Source: Palaemon carinicauda
Lineage: Eukaryota > Arthropoda > Malacostraca > Decapoda > Palaemonidae
Length of the DNA stretch: 64,000 nt
NCBI RefSeq assembly: GCF_036898095.1
Contig: NC_090729.1
Coordinates: 69,513,224-69,577,223 of the forward strand
Direction: 5' to 3'
The translations under genes were made by a program, and so were the position numbers. Numbering within the stretch: the first letter of the stretch is position 1; every line of letters begins with the position of its first letter. This document shows positions 1 through 11,964 of the stretch, one piece after another. The notes under the pieces were generated by a model that had not been told where the DNA came from, did not search any database, and worked only from the letters and a program-made list of their open reading frames with translations.

Positions 1-1508
<1,508 letters not shown>

Positions 1509-1526
1509 CATATATTTATACATATA

Positions 1527-2972
1527 CAGTGATACCTCTACATACGATCTTAATTCGTTCCAGAAACTGCTTCGTATGTTAAAACGATCGTATGTTGGAG
1601 CAAATATTCCCATAAGAATACATGGTAATTTATTTAATTCGTTCCTCAGCCTAAAAACCCATATTAAATCCTTAATAAATGGCTGCACATAATTACACAT
1701 TACATTAATACAATACCTGTATAATAAATACATATTAAAACCAAAAAAAAGAATAACAATAATGAAATAATAAATAAAAAAGGGGTTTTAATGTAACACT
1801 TTAGCGACAGGCCAGCACAGGTGTAGTGACTGCTATGCAGGAGACAGAAGATCAGCGAGGAGGTAGGGACGGTGACTTTGTACGATAACGTGTATGATAA
1901 CTTACACTACTCCGTGAACTTCAACTTAACTTAGCTTATTTTTTTTTTTTCATTTTTATAATTTTATATTTTTTTCTACATTTTTTCTTTTCTTATTTCT
2001 AATTTTCATCACTTTCACTCGATTCGGTCTTCCTTTTCTTTGCTTCACTTTCTTTCTTTTCATCATGATCAGTAGACCGTTTTAAAGATTTTTTAAGGAA
2101 ACTATCGAGTGAAAGTTGCTTGGTACGGCTTTTGAGGATTTTTCTAAAATGCGTTAAGCAAACATCATCAAACTGCGCAACAACACGGCAAACCTGAAGT
2201 TTCTGTGGGTGATGCTTGTCGATGAAATCAACAACGTGTTGATGATATGCCAACATCTGTTTTATTTCTGCCGTACCTAAGATTTGGCCTACCTCCTCAA
2301 TCTCCTCCGACTCACTCAACTCAACTGCGCTTGGAAGTCACCATGCTGCATGGCTTGCAGCTCCATGAGTTCCTCGGTGGCGAGCGCTTCGTGATGCTCA
2401 TTGACGAGTTCGGTGATGTCATCTTCATCCACCTCCAGACCCATAGACTTGCCAAGGGATACAATCTCTTCGACGTCTTCCTCGGCGGCAACCACAGGTT
2501 CATTCTCGGGGCCAAAACCTTCGAAATCTCTGGGAGCAACAGCATCAGGCCAAAGCTTCTTCCAAGCGGAATTCAGGGTCCGACGAGTTACTCCCTCCCA
2601 AGCTTGATCAATGATCTTTAAGCAGTGCACGATATTAAAGTGACTCCTCCAAAATTCACGCAAAGTTAAGTTGGTGCTTTTCGTGACATTAAAGCACTGC
2701 TTAAATAAGAGCTTGGTGTACAGCTTCTTAAAATTAGAGATGACTTGCTGGTCCAGGGGCTGGAGGATAGGGGTGGTATTCGGTGGAAGATACAACACCT
2801 TGATGAATTTGTATTCATCGATGATGATATCTTTGAGTCCGGGGGGGTTGAGCGGGCGCATTGTCCAAACAAAGCAAGCACTTCAATGGTAAATTCCTCT
2901 CCTGAAGATACTTCTTGACAGCAGGGCCGAAAACTACGTTTACCCATTCCACAAAGATATGCCTAGTAACCC
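1527..2972 (-). mobile_element. Tigger/pogo element T1, 3' half only
   Basis: The left end reads CAGTGATACCTCTACATACG preceded by TA, the usual Tigger target dinucleotide. Behind it lie about 470 bp of untranslated sequence and then transposase sequence in minus orientation. The same terminus recurs at 35721 and, degraded, at 56313. Homology to the related copy at 59.7-60.7 kb runs out near 2972, where a DIRS terminal repeat begins, so the N-terminal half and the other terminal repeat are missing. Confidence 0.85.
1999..2950 (-). pseudogene. Tigger transposase, C-terminal half (broken)
   Basis: This is the end of a DDE transposase that cuts and pastes its own element at TA. Reading leftwards, the frames show CLLCLDNAPA (second catalytic Asp), then LYLPPNTTPILQPLDQQV (third Asp) and the conserved NSAWKKLWPD block. 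A Lys/Ser/Glu-rich tail ends at 1999. The frame is broken at least twice: at a C run near 2850 between the second and third Asp, and near 2318 before the tail. The DNA-binding N-terminus and first Asp are absent. Assignment rests on motif order and on similarity to the intact element at 19102-20979 and the remnant at 59.7 kb. Confidence 0.88.
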
Positions 2973-3295
2973 AAGCGTTTGTTTACGTCTCGAGTACCAA
3001 AAGTAGCCACGGATGAGAGTAACTTTGGAACGGCTCCTCAGTTACTCAGCCACCTTTCCATATCGAAGTGTTAACTCTATATGGGATGCAGATAGCTATG
3101 TGGCGTGTTAATACATGCGTTCCCTGTTGATATACGATATCCTAGAGGAAAACCTTTAGGGTACTCGCACCAGAAGTTAGAATTCTGTGATAACCTTTAG
3201 TTTAATTCTCTGGGAATATCCACTGTAGTTAAATATACCCTTAGGAAGCTACTGAAGGAACCTTCTATCAGGACGACATGGCTTGAGCCCAAAAA
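2973..3295 (-). repeat. Solo DIRS family-1 left terminal repeat
   Basis: Reverse-complement copy of the left inverted terminal repeat seen at 7011-7366, 31265-31618 and 36143-36405. It ends in the terminus GACGACATGGCTTGAGCCC at about 3274-3292. No family-1 coding sequence is attached, so it is a remnant. Confidence 0.75.
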
Positions 3296-5645
3296 TGCTG
3301 TATTGCATAGAGATTTGCGCTCTTCTCACTGTACTTGTGTGCAATACAAGTCCCGAATGGGAGAGTCAGGTATTAAGCTCTTAAGATGACGAGAACACTG
3401 AACACCCTCTACAATTGGGGAGTGTTAGGTTGCGCTGAAGTTCCTCAATTGTATGTTGTGGTACGAGGGGGGTATAGTGCGGAGCTTTGGTTGCACACTG
3501 AACTCCCTCAACTGTTTGTTGTGCTCTGATCCTTGCCCCCTAATGTCACTGGGTGAGAGCTTAGGTGTTAGCCTGTTCATTCTCTTGTCAAAGAACAGAA
3601 ATTTTTCCCTCGTAAGAATTTGAAACCATCAGGCACAAGTCACAAGAGGACTAGCCTCATAAAGCTCCATGAGCTTTGTTGTGCCTCAAAGATACAATGT
3701 AGCCAATAACCCTTAAGAGTTAAACTCTATGAGACTCAATGAGAGGCAGTGACCGCAAGCAGTAAGTAGGCATCATCATCTGTGGTAAAGAACCCAAAGG
3801 GAAAAGCTAACAAGAGTTGTTTTGTACCCTGAGGGTACGAAGGTGATAAGAAGAGCTTTGCTACAAAGAGCAGTAGCGGGACATGGAATCCAATTCTTGG
3901 AGGATGAATTGCCCGAAGGAGAAACCACTCAGGTGAAGGAAGTCTCTCTTGCGGGTGGGAAAGACAATCAACCCCTATTGCCACTGTAGGCAATTCTACC
4001 CCAAAAGGGGAAGATTGGTGGACTGGCTGATGGAGGTTAACTCTCCCTTGGAAGGGGGAGTTGTACAACACCTGAAGATGGACCTCCGGGTAGCACTCTC
4101 TGATTCCCGTCAATGAGAGGAGCTCAAGTTGAAGGTCAACACCGAGAGCTGCCTCTGAAATGTAGCTGAAGCCAGTTTCTGGGTTATCCTTGTACTCCTG
4201 CATTAGGAAGAACAACCAAGAAAACCCTGACTAGTAACTCTGAGGCAACCCGATTAAAACTGCTTTCGTTCAAGCACCATATAAGTCACCCTCATATTCC
4301 AGCATTAGGAGAAACGAGGGAGAAAACCCTGGCTGGTGACTCCGAGGAGCACTGGTTGAAACTGCTTCCATTCAAGCAGTTTCTGGGTCACCCTCATACT
4401 CCAGCATTAGGAGGAACAAGGGAGAAACCCTGACTGGTAACTTTGAGGAGCAGTGGTTGAAACTGCTTTCGTTCAAGCAGCTTCTAGGTCAACCTCATTC
4501 TCCAGCATTAGGATTAACAAGGGAGAAAACCTTGACTGGTAACTCCAAGCAGCAGCAGTTGAAACTCCTTTCATTCAAGCAGCTTTTGGATCACCCTCGT
4601 ATTCAGGTATTAGGAGAATCCCGAGGGAGAAACCCTGACTGGTAACTGAAGAGCACCGGTTGAAATTGCTTTCATTCAAGCAGTTTCTGGTTCTCCCTTG
4701 TACTCCAACATTAAGAAGAGCGAGAGAGAAACCATGACTGGTAACTCTGAGGAGCACCAGTTGTCCTCATTGTCCAGCATTAGGAGGAACGACGGCAAAG
4801 AGGGCTCCCGCTAAAGACATGAGAAACTGTTTGTGCATCATCTAAAGATTCTCGGAAAGAATAACCCTGGTTAATCCTTAACTGTAGACTCTCGATGAAC
4901 CATTCTTTCATGGGGAAACCCAAAAGCCCCAAAGAAGGCAGGAATTGCTGCTAGCAGCAATGGGAGACTCTCCCCCGGTGGAGGATGCCACCATTTCGCT
5001 AATGAAAGCAACGATGTCTGCACCTATGGGTTGTCTGGGTGGTCCCACGGTCTATCTGTGCATTACCTCCAGAGCAACCATCCCTTTTACTTGACCATCC
5101 TCCGAAGGAGAATGAATGAGCATAGTCAGAGTGGAGGGATAGAGCCAACGGCGAAGGAAGTCGTGGTTTCTTTTCGTTCGAGGAAGACCCTGAAGAAGGA
5201 GAATCACCTTAGACTTCCTCTTCGCCGCCTACCAATCTTGCCTACTGGGAGAACAGTCACTCCTGACACTCAATACATGGAGAGTCCTATAAGTGGAGAG
5301 AGACTGCATGCACGACGAAGGGAATGAGGAATCGTCTCAGAAACCAAAAGAATATGCCGCATTAGCAACCTTCAAGGGCGGGTAAATCAGCAAGACAGGA
5401 ACTACAAAATCCAAGAACTTCAGAATGAAAGAAATCAAGCTAGTTTGTTAACAGGGGAGAGAGATTGGAATGTCATCACTCTCCCGAGCCAAAAGCAAAT
5501 ATGGAGATACAGCACAAGTATGTGTAACAGGGGTAGCCGGTACTACCCCCCTAACTCCCCACTAACTAGCGGTGGGTAGTTTCCAGCTTGGCCAAAAGTA
5601 TATTCCTTATACAGAGTGAAATGGTTTGTATTCAGTGACGAAACA
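3296..5645 (-). mobile_element. DIRS family-3 remnant G, 5' part
   Basis: The right end, about 5520-5645, matches the terminal repeat of element F (13545-13726): the CTAACTAGCG palindrome-like block and a copy of TGGTTTGTATT close to the end. Just inside, on the minus strand, a decayed Gag start shows a GRRRG basic motif at about 5230, like GRRRKKKS in F. RT, RNase H and YR are missing. Between 3400 and 3560 a CTGAAC...CCCTC motif is repeated. No intact frame; the 159-residue frame at 3736-4215 is probably a Gag remnant. Confidence 0.6.
4230..4800. repeat. About 102-bp minisatellite in G, five to six units
   Basis: Units recur at about 101-102 bp, for example the phase markers at 4341, 4442 and 4544. 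Each unit carries a TTCAAGCAG box, CAGCATTAGGA and a GGGAGAAACCCTGACTGG box. The 34-codon period keeps the reading frame across units. The position corresponds to the Gag repeat zone of element F. Confidence 0.88.
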
Positions 5646-6538
5646 AATATCTTTTTATACTAAACGTTAAAAAATCTCAACATTCATTATGGTAAGCTAC
5701 AGATGGAAATTTCATCAATTTCAAAAAAATAACTAATAATCCAAGGAGTTGGGCTACAGTTCAAAACTGGGCAGGTTAGGCTGAACATTGTGCCTTTGCC
5801 TGAAGACTCACAACTTCAAAGATTGAACAAAAGAAGTTAAAGATGAAGAGCTTCTGCCGCTCCTCATTATTAAAACTAGACTCGTTAATGACTGGAGCGG
5901 CATTATTGTCATCACCCTAACTATAAACTAGTTTATTTTCTAGGATTTTTTCTTAAACTATACGTTAGTTTTCTTTTACATTTGCAACCTTTTATTTGGT
6001 CAACAACCATTTGAACATAGTTTTCTATAAGAGGAACAGAAATGCCTTCATATTCTTCACAACAAATAACTAAACCACACTACTCCCTCCAGTACAAGAT
6101 ACAAAGAGAATAACACATCATGATCACCAAGGAACAATTCTTTCGAACAATCTATGCAGTAATTTCTAACAAATCTCCTACGATCATTAATAAACTAAAA
6201 AAATTAATCTAGAGAATTTAAAAACAAAATAAACATGGTTGACTTGATACAGAAAGATCAAGACTGAGACTGAAAGACATATGATGGTATGGCATACCCA
6301 TGCCATGGTTATTGTCATTAGCTGCTAATTTGTCTCAAATCTGCACTAAAGGCCTAAGCATATTTTAAGCACAGAAAACAAAACCTTTCTCATTTTTTGA
6401 GGGTAAACGTCACCACAAGCAAGCTTCAAATGAGAGAAAAGCAATATGAAAATCAATGCAATTCACAGAAATAATAATCTTTAGAACAAAAAATCCGATT
6501 ATAACAACCGATATTCAGTGAAATTCACTAACACTTAC
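5646..6538. other. Vps11 intron sequence, nothing recognised
   Basis: AT-rich non-coding sequence immediately downstream (on the minus strand) of the Vps11 exon at 6539-6737. No transposon terminus, coding frame or tandem repeat is visible. Confidence 0.5.
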
Positions 6539-6737
6539 CCTCAGGAGCAAGTCCATACTGATGGAGATACTCAGCTAACAATGTTGTGTACAGCTTGGGA
6601 GAGAGCTTCCCTGGTATTAAAGCCATCTCTTCTAAGAATGTAATAGCTTGTTCACTATGGCCAACCAACAAATATTCAAATTCCTCTGGATCAGCATATA
6701 AAGGCTCCTCTGGTGTTAGATATCCATCTAAGGAACC
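6539..6737 (-). CDS. Vps11: Vps11 exon (downstream of the two)
   Basis: Vps11 is a core subunit of the HOPS and CORVET complexes, which tether membranes for fusion at endosomes, lysosomes and vacuoles. On the minus strand an acceptor CATTCCACAG precedes GGTTCC and a donor GTAAGTG follows, leaving 199 nt that start in phase 0 and end in phase 1. The peptide has an acidic ADPEEFEYLL segment, then FLEEM and LYTTLLAEYL. This order matches the Vps11 segment in which EEF is followed by a FLEHM-type helix and a YDTLLEL-type helix. It continues exactly in phase from exon 55391-55541. Identification is by recalled family sequence; an ortholog alignment would settle it. Confidence 0.87.
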
Positions 6738-7010
6738 CTGTGGAATGGTATAGTAATTAGTTATTCAGATTTACTGAGAACATATGTACTGTTCTGATTT
6801 TTTAAAGCCATGATACCATACTAACATTTCGATTGATGGCAAATAAATGTTTGTATGGTTACAGAGAGTATAAAAGGGCATAAAAAACTTGAATCTAATA
6901 TATAAAAAAAGGATCTTAAGGTTGCTACACTATATATAATTAATGCCAAAGTCAGTGGAGCAAGTAAATCAATTAGCCTACAAGAATACTGTACATCAAA
7001 ATTTTAATAA

Positions 7011-7366
7011 ATAGATTTTTGGGCTCAGGCCATGTCCTGATGGAAGGTTCCTTTACGTAGCTTCCTAGGGTATATTTGACTACAGTGATATTCCCAGAGA
7101 ATTTACATAAAGGTCTCCAGAATTCTAACTCCTGGCGCGAATATCCTTAAAGTTTCCTTTAAGGATATCGCATAATATCAGGGGACGTATACAGTATCTG
7201 ATATGACACATAGCAATCTTCACCCCGAATAGCATTTTCACTTCGAGGGGGAAAGTGGCAAAAATAGAAGGGGAGCCGTTATCAAAGTACCCTTCCTGCG
7301 TTACTATTTCAGTACAGTATCTAGATGGCGCCATCATCGCCGACATGTTTATTCCTTTATCTGTAG
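7011..7366 (+). repeat. Left inverted terminal repeat of DIRS copy A
   Basis: Starts with TTTTTGGGCTCAGGCCATG and carries landmarks such as CTTCGAGGGGGAA and AAGGGGAGCCGTT. The inverted partner is 17404-17755. Copies also occur at 2973-3295, 31265-31618 and 36143-36405. Confidence 0.88.
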
Positions 7367-7642
7367 CGATCTCGCTCGGTGATTTTCCCGGTTGCTCTCT
7401 CGTTACTTTGGATTATTTTGGATTTATCATGCAATCTTCAGCCTCTGGAAAGTTGAGTATTTGATCTTTACATTGTATAAATTTTAGCTCTTGCCTCACA
7501 GTGAAATTGAGTCAAATCAAGTTAAACTTAGAGGAAGAGCTGTTGCCTGAAACGGAGGCGTCATGGGCGCTGTCATTCATAACGCACAAGTTATTTAATT
7601 AGCCAGAACGACTTTCCCGGTATAAATAGCATGAATAAAGAT

Positions 7643-8033
7643 GACAAATTTGAAGATAATTTGTATTTTTCCTAACCATACAAACCTTAGCTATTTACAG
7701 AGGGTTTACCTTTTAGCGCAGCTGAAATGACGAGCCAATAGTTTTAACGAGGGTTAATTACCCCCGCGCTAGTTAGCGGGGAGGTGGGGAAGGGTAGCTT
7801 GCTACCCCTCCCCCCTCCACACACCGGTGACTTGCTTCACTTCACTTAGAGGTAGGACTTGACTTGGGGGTCAGGGATGGCGGGCACATATGTGTAAATA
7901 CCCCCGCGCTAGTTAGCGGGGGGGGGGGAAGGGTAGCTTGCTACCCCTCCCCCCTCCACACACCGGTGACTTGCTTCACTTCAATTAGAGGTAGGACTTG
8001 ACTTGGGGGTCAGGGATGGCGGGCACATATGTG
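7643..8033 (-). repeat. 3' terminal repeat of element F with 140-bp tandem duplication
   Basis: Inverted relative to 13545-13726, sharing the CGCGCTAGTTAGCGGGG block, the AGGGTAGCTTGCTACCCCT hairpin and ACCGGTGACTTGCTTCACTTC. A stretch of about 140 bp from near 7759 is repeated immediately from near 7899, differing by a few bases, including a longer G run in the second unit. Confidence 0.88.
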
Positions 8034-8138
8034 TATATAGCTAAGGTTTGTATGGTTAGGAAAAATACAAATTATCTTCGAATTTGTCATTTGTTCCGTA
8101 GCCGAAATACAAACCACACTATTTACAGAGGGTGACTT
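8034..8138 (-). repeat. Internal complementary region (ICR) of element F
   Basis: The first half, to about 8090, is the reverse complement of the outer left end (about 7643-7700). The second half, about 8091-8138, is the reverse complement of the outer right end (about 13680-13726). The two element termini are thus joined in one internal block. In DIRS1-like elements such a region is proposed to template circle closure. It lies just beyond the YR gene, the usual place. Confidence 0.87.
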
Positions 8139-8607
8139 ACCCCTTAGGAAGGGTGGAAAGTCCCCAGCCTTACTGACTTCGGCTTGCCCGGGGGCTCGAT
8201 CCCTCAGTGAGCAGCACTAGAGAGAGGGAGCCCCTGTACCTCACAAGTTCCTAGCATCGCTAGGAACGAGTGGCCTACATAAGCAGTGTGAGGAGGAGAG
8301 TGTGACTCGTCCTATGAAGTTGACCTTGAGACCTTCAGATAGGAATTCTAGGATAGGACGTTCCCCATAACACCTCGTCAGGGTATGGGAGACGCAACAG
8401 TATTAAGCTTAATACTAGGAGCACAAAGAAGCATGGGTTACCTGCAGAGGTCGAGGTCAGCTATGCAAGGACCAGGATGCTGCTTCCCCAAGAGAGGGGA
8501 GAATGAAGAAAGAAGTAAGGGTCAGACATACTCTTTCATTCACGCAGACTAAGACCGGGTAACAACGCCCTCAACTTACTGCTACTTGTCCAAAAAGGAG
8601 CCTGAGG

Positions 8608-9594
8608 TTAGACCAGCTGTTGTGCAGCCACCACAGGGCCGATAGAAAACGTATCGAGGCTCCTGTGGGTCACGTCTTGCAGGTAGTGGGCTGTGAAGGT
8701 CGTTTGACGCTTCCAGACCCCAGCTTGAAGTACCTGCGTCACAGAGAAGTTTCTCTTGAAGGCCAGGGATGTAGCAATAACCCTGACATCGTGGGCCCGA
8801 GGGCGACGTGACGGAGGAGGGCCAGGATTCAGGGCATGGTGGATAACCCTTCGAATCCAAGCTGAGATGATGTTCCTGGTGACCCTCCTCTTTGTCCTGC
8901 CTGTGCTCACAAAAAAAGCTCGCACATGAGGACGGACTGCAGCCGTTCTCTTCAAGTAGTGCCTCAGACACCTCACTGGACACAGTAGCAGCTGGTCTGG
9001 GTCGGTTGTTACAGAACGGAGACTCGCGATCCCGAAAGAGTCGAACCCAGGATCCGGCACTCCAGGATTCTGAGTCTTGGCCACAAACTCAGGGACGAAC
9101 CTGAACGTTACCTCCCCCCATCCCCTTGAATGGGCGATGTCGTGCGAGAGACCATGAAGTTCACTAACTCGCTTGGCCGAAGCCAAGGCGAGTAGGAAAG
9201 CCGTCTTCCAAGACAGGTGGCAATCGGAGGCCTGGCGTAATGGCTCGAAGGGAGGTCTCTTAAGAGACCTGAGGACTCGAACCACGTTCCAAGGAGGGGG
9301 TCTCACTTCCGACTGGGGGCAGGTAAGCTCATAGCTACGTATGAGTAAAGAGAGTTATAGCGATGAAGAAATATCCACGCCCTTCAATCTGAAGGCCAAG
9401 CTTAAGGCTGAGCGATAGCCTTTCACTGCTGAGACAGAAAGGCGCATTTCTTCTCGCAGATACACGAGGAAGTCCGCTATTGCTGGAATAGTGGTATCGA
9501 GTGGAGAGATACCCCTTCCACGACACCAACCACAAAAGACTCCCCACTTTGCTTGGTAGACTCCCTCAGAGGACCTTCGCAGGTGCCGAGACAT
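8608..9594 (-). pseudogene. DIRS tyrosine recombinase of F (one stop)
   Basis: DIRS recombinases integrate a circular DNA intermediate by site-specific strand exchange. Frame 9594-9355 is the SAM-like core-binding domain. After an in-frame TAA near 9355, the same frame resumes at 9306-8608 with the catalytic domain: Arg in ASAKRVSELHGL, the HDVR box (His-x-x-Arg) and a C-terminal Tyr in FTAHYLQDV. All active-site positions are present, so the single nonsense codon is the main visible damage. It directly follows RNase H in the DIRS gene order. Confidence 0.88.
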
Positions 9595-9599
9595 TCTCT

Positions 9600-10503
9600 C
9601 CGCAACCTGTTACGAAAAGCCTCTCTCCGCGAGGAGACGCTGGATAGTCTCCAGGCGTGAAGCCGAATCGAGGCTACGGCCCTGTGAGGGACGCCGGAGT
9701 GGGGTTGTCTGAGAAGCTCGTGTCGTGGAGGAAGCTCCCTTGGGAGTTCCGTCAGGAGTTGCAGAAGGTCCGGAAACCATTCCGCGTGATGCCATAGCGG
9801 AGCTACCAGAGTCATGGAACAGTTGACCGATAGTCTGGTCCTGTTGAGCACCCTTCTCATCAGACAGAACGGTGGGCAGGCGTACACGTCGATGTTGTCC
9901 CACCGTTGCTGGAAAGCATCTTGCCAGAGTGCCTTGGGGTCTGGGACTGGTGAGCAGTACAGGGGCAGCTTGAAGTTCAAGGCTGTCACGAACAAGTCCA
10001 CAGTCGGGGAACCCCACAAAGTCAGGACTTTGTTGGCTATCTGAGGATCCAAAGACCACTTGGTACTCACTATTTGCGAAGCCCTGCTCAGACTGTCGGC
10101 GAGCACATTCCTCTTGCCAGGAATGAAGCGAGCTGATAGTGTTATCGAGTGGGTTTCGGTCCACCTCAGAGTCTCTACTGCAAGATGGGATAGCTGTTGC
10201 GAAAAAGTGCCTCCCTGCTTGTTGATATAAGTCACTACCGTGGTGTTGTCGCTCATCACCACCACGGAGTGACCCGCCAGGGACCGTTGGAACTGCTGAA
10301 GAGCCAGAAAGACGGCCTTCAATTCTAGCAGGTTGATGTGTAGGCACTTTTCTGATTCTGACCAAAGGCCTGAGGCCCTCTGGTTCAGAACGTGCGCCCC
10401 CCCACCCTTCTTTTGACGCGTCCGAAAACAGAGTCAATTCCGGGGGGAGGACAAGAAGACTCACTCCCTTCCGCAGGTTCTCGTCGGCCAGCCACCACCG
10501 CAA
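9600..10503 (-). pseudogene. RNase H and methyltransferase-like region of F (frameshifted)
   Basis: RNase H removes the RNA strand during reverse transcription. Visible in order are LTLFSDASKEGWGG (first Asp), LLELKAVFLAL (Glu), VVMSDNTT (Asp) and VLADSLSR (last Asp), then the DIRS segment VDLFVTALNFKLP and LVAPLWHHAEWFPDLL that follows RNase H in these elements. The frame changes at a run of seven G near 10400, right after WGG, so the protein is split between two frames. Confidence 0.85.
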
Positions 10504-10509
10504 GTCCGT

Positions 10510-10960
10510 CTATTCCAGAGACCCCATTGGGATCCGAATGTCCGGGGAACCGGATCCTTGATTCCACAAGGACTTGAGCCGCCATTGAAGGGATCTAATC
10601 CTGAGGCGGCTGTTTGGAACCAGACGGGCCTGGGAGGATAGGTGGCCTAAGAGACGCAACCACGATTGGGCGGGGAGTTCTTTCCGCCTGAGGAAGGGTT
10701 CCGCCACCCTCCTCAGCCTTGCTATCCAGTCGTCTGATGGAAAGGCTTTGTGGAGATTGGTGTCTATTAGCATGCCTAGATAAACCAGTCGTTGGGACGG
10801 CTGCAGAGAGCACTTTTCGAGGTTTACCACGATCCCCAGATCCTGGCAAAGATCCAGAAGCCTGTCTCGGTGCCGAGGAAGGGTCGACTCCGAGTCTGCT
10901 AGGATCAGCCAATCGTCCAGGTAACGAAGGAGACGAATGCCGTTCCTGTGCGAGGGCGAA
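10510..10960 (-). pseudogene. Reverse transcriptase fragment of F (palm and thumb only)
   Basis: Starts at RYLDDWLILAD, the catalytic YxDD box of DIRS RT, and continues with NLEKCSLQPSQ and a thumb-like segment. The fingers and first half of the palm, present in element E as FQGRLF...SIDLTDAYYH, are absent. The sequence upstream is instead a GC-rich tandem repeat that keeps the same frame open to 11466. The encoded RT would be inactive. Confidence 0.85.
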
Positions 10961-11295
10961 TGGTCGCGCGGGCGAGCGGGCGAGCGATCGCGAGGGCGCG
11001 CAGGTGGATGATCGCGCGGGCGCGCAGGCGAATGGTCGCGCGGGCGAGCGGTCGCGCGGTCGCGCGGGCGAGCGGTCGCGCGGTCGCGCGGGCGAGCGGG
11101 CGAGCGGGCGAGCGGTCGCGCGGGCGAGCGGTCGCGCGGGCGAGCGGTCGCGCGGTCGCGCGGGCGAGCGGGCGCGCGGGCGAGCGGGCGCGCGGGCGAG
11201 CGGGCGCGCGGGCGAGCGGTCGCGCGGGCGAGCGGTCGCGCGGGCGCGCAGGCGAGCGGTCGCGCAGGCGAGTGGGCGCGAGGGTGGGCAGGTAA
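10955..11295. repeat. GC-rich minisatellite encoding Arg/Pro/Ala/Ser repeats
   Basis: Tandem short units of GCGAGCGG, GCGCGCGG and TCGCGCGG types, extremely CpG-rich against the AT-rich background. On the minus strand, in the Gag/RT frame, it reads as RP, SPARP and LARAPARP repeats. It lies exactly where the N-terminal RT should be. Confidence 0.93.
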
Positions 11296-11399
11296 ATGAA
11301 CACGTGTCCAAGGTGACGAACGCAAGCGTTGGCGCGACGGCGAGGGAACGCGCTGCCGCGTAGGTGAGGAAGATTGCTGGCGATGTAGATCCACAGGCG

Positions 11400-11840
11400 A
11401 TCGATGACGAGCTGGTGAGTGCAGTCGCTCAAGTTGGCGATGGCGCGATGTGGTATGTCGACGCACTGGCGTGCGATGGTGAGCAGCATGCGCAGGTGAA
11501 TGACCGCGTAATGGTAAGCGATGGCAAACAGCATGCGCAGGTGAATGATCGCGTTATGGGGTGCGATAGGGATCAGCATCCGAAGGAGGGCGATCGTTCA
11601 GGGGCGAGCGATGGCGAGCAGCATGCGCAGGAGGGCGATCGCGTAATGGCGAGTGATGGCGAGCAGCATGCGCAGGTGGGCGATAGCGTGATGGGGTGCA
11701 ATGGTGATCAGCATCCGCAGGAGGGCGATCGTGCAGGGGCGAGCGATGGCGAGCAGCATGCGCAGGAGGGCGGTCGTGCAATGGCGAGCGATGGCGAGCA
11801 GCATGCGCAGGCGGGCGATCGCGCGATGGCGAGCTAGAAG
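11400..11840. repeat. 48-bp minisatellite, about nine units
   Basis: Units of about 48 bp share GGCGAGCAGCATGCGCAGG and GGGCGATCG cores. The 16-codon period stays open on both strands. In the Gag frame (minus) it reads as RPPAHAARHRSPL repeats, with stops near 11554 and 11490. Confidence 0.92.
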
Positions 11841-11964
11841 CTGGCGAACCATGTTCCTTCAAGAGCGTTGGAGAACGTTGGCGCGCTAGCTGTCGCTGTT
11901 GAATAGGCAATACTAAGATCGCCTGTGCGCGCTGGCAAGCAGGTGAACGCTGGCGAGGAGATAA

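Noticed and set aside
5646..6538. Search for the next Vps11 exon downstream of 6539
   Set aside because: No minus-strand frame with splice sites and Vps11-like sequence was found. The next exon probably lies outside the window or was missed by eye.
10719..11363. Plus-strand Gly/Arg/Ala-repeat frames over the CG array
   Set aside because: Opposite-strand shadows of the minisatellite. The frame connected to RT and Gag is on the minus strand.
11364..11837. 157-codon plus-strand frame with 16-residue repeats (GDRVMASDGEQHAQE type)
   Set aside because: The 48-bp unit is open on both strands because its period is a multiple of three. The minus frame is the one continuous with Gag.
4230..11840. 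Tandem arrays considered as CRISPR-like repeats
   Set aside because: Units are contiguous with no unique spacers, and the genome is eukaryotic. They are minisatellites.
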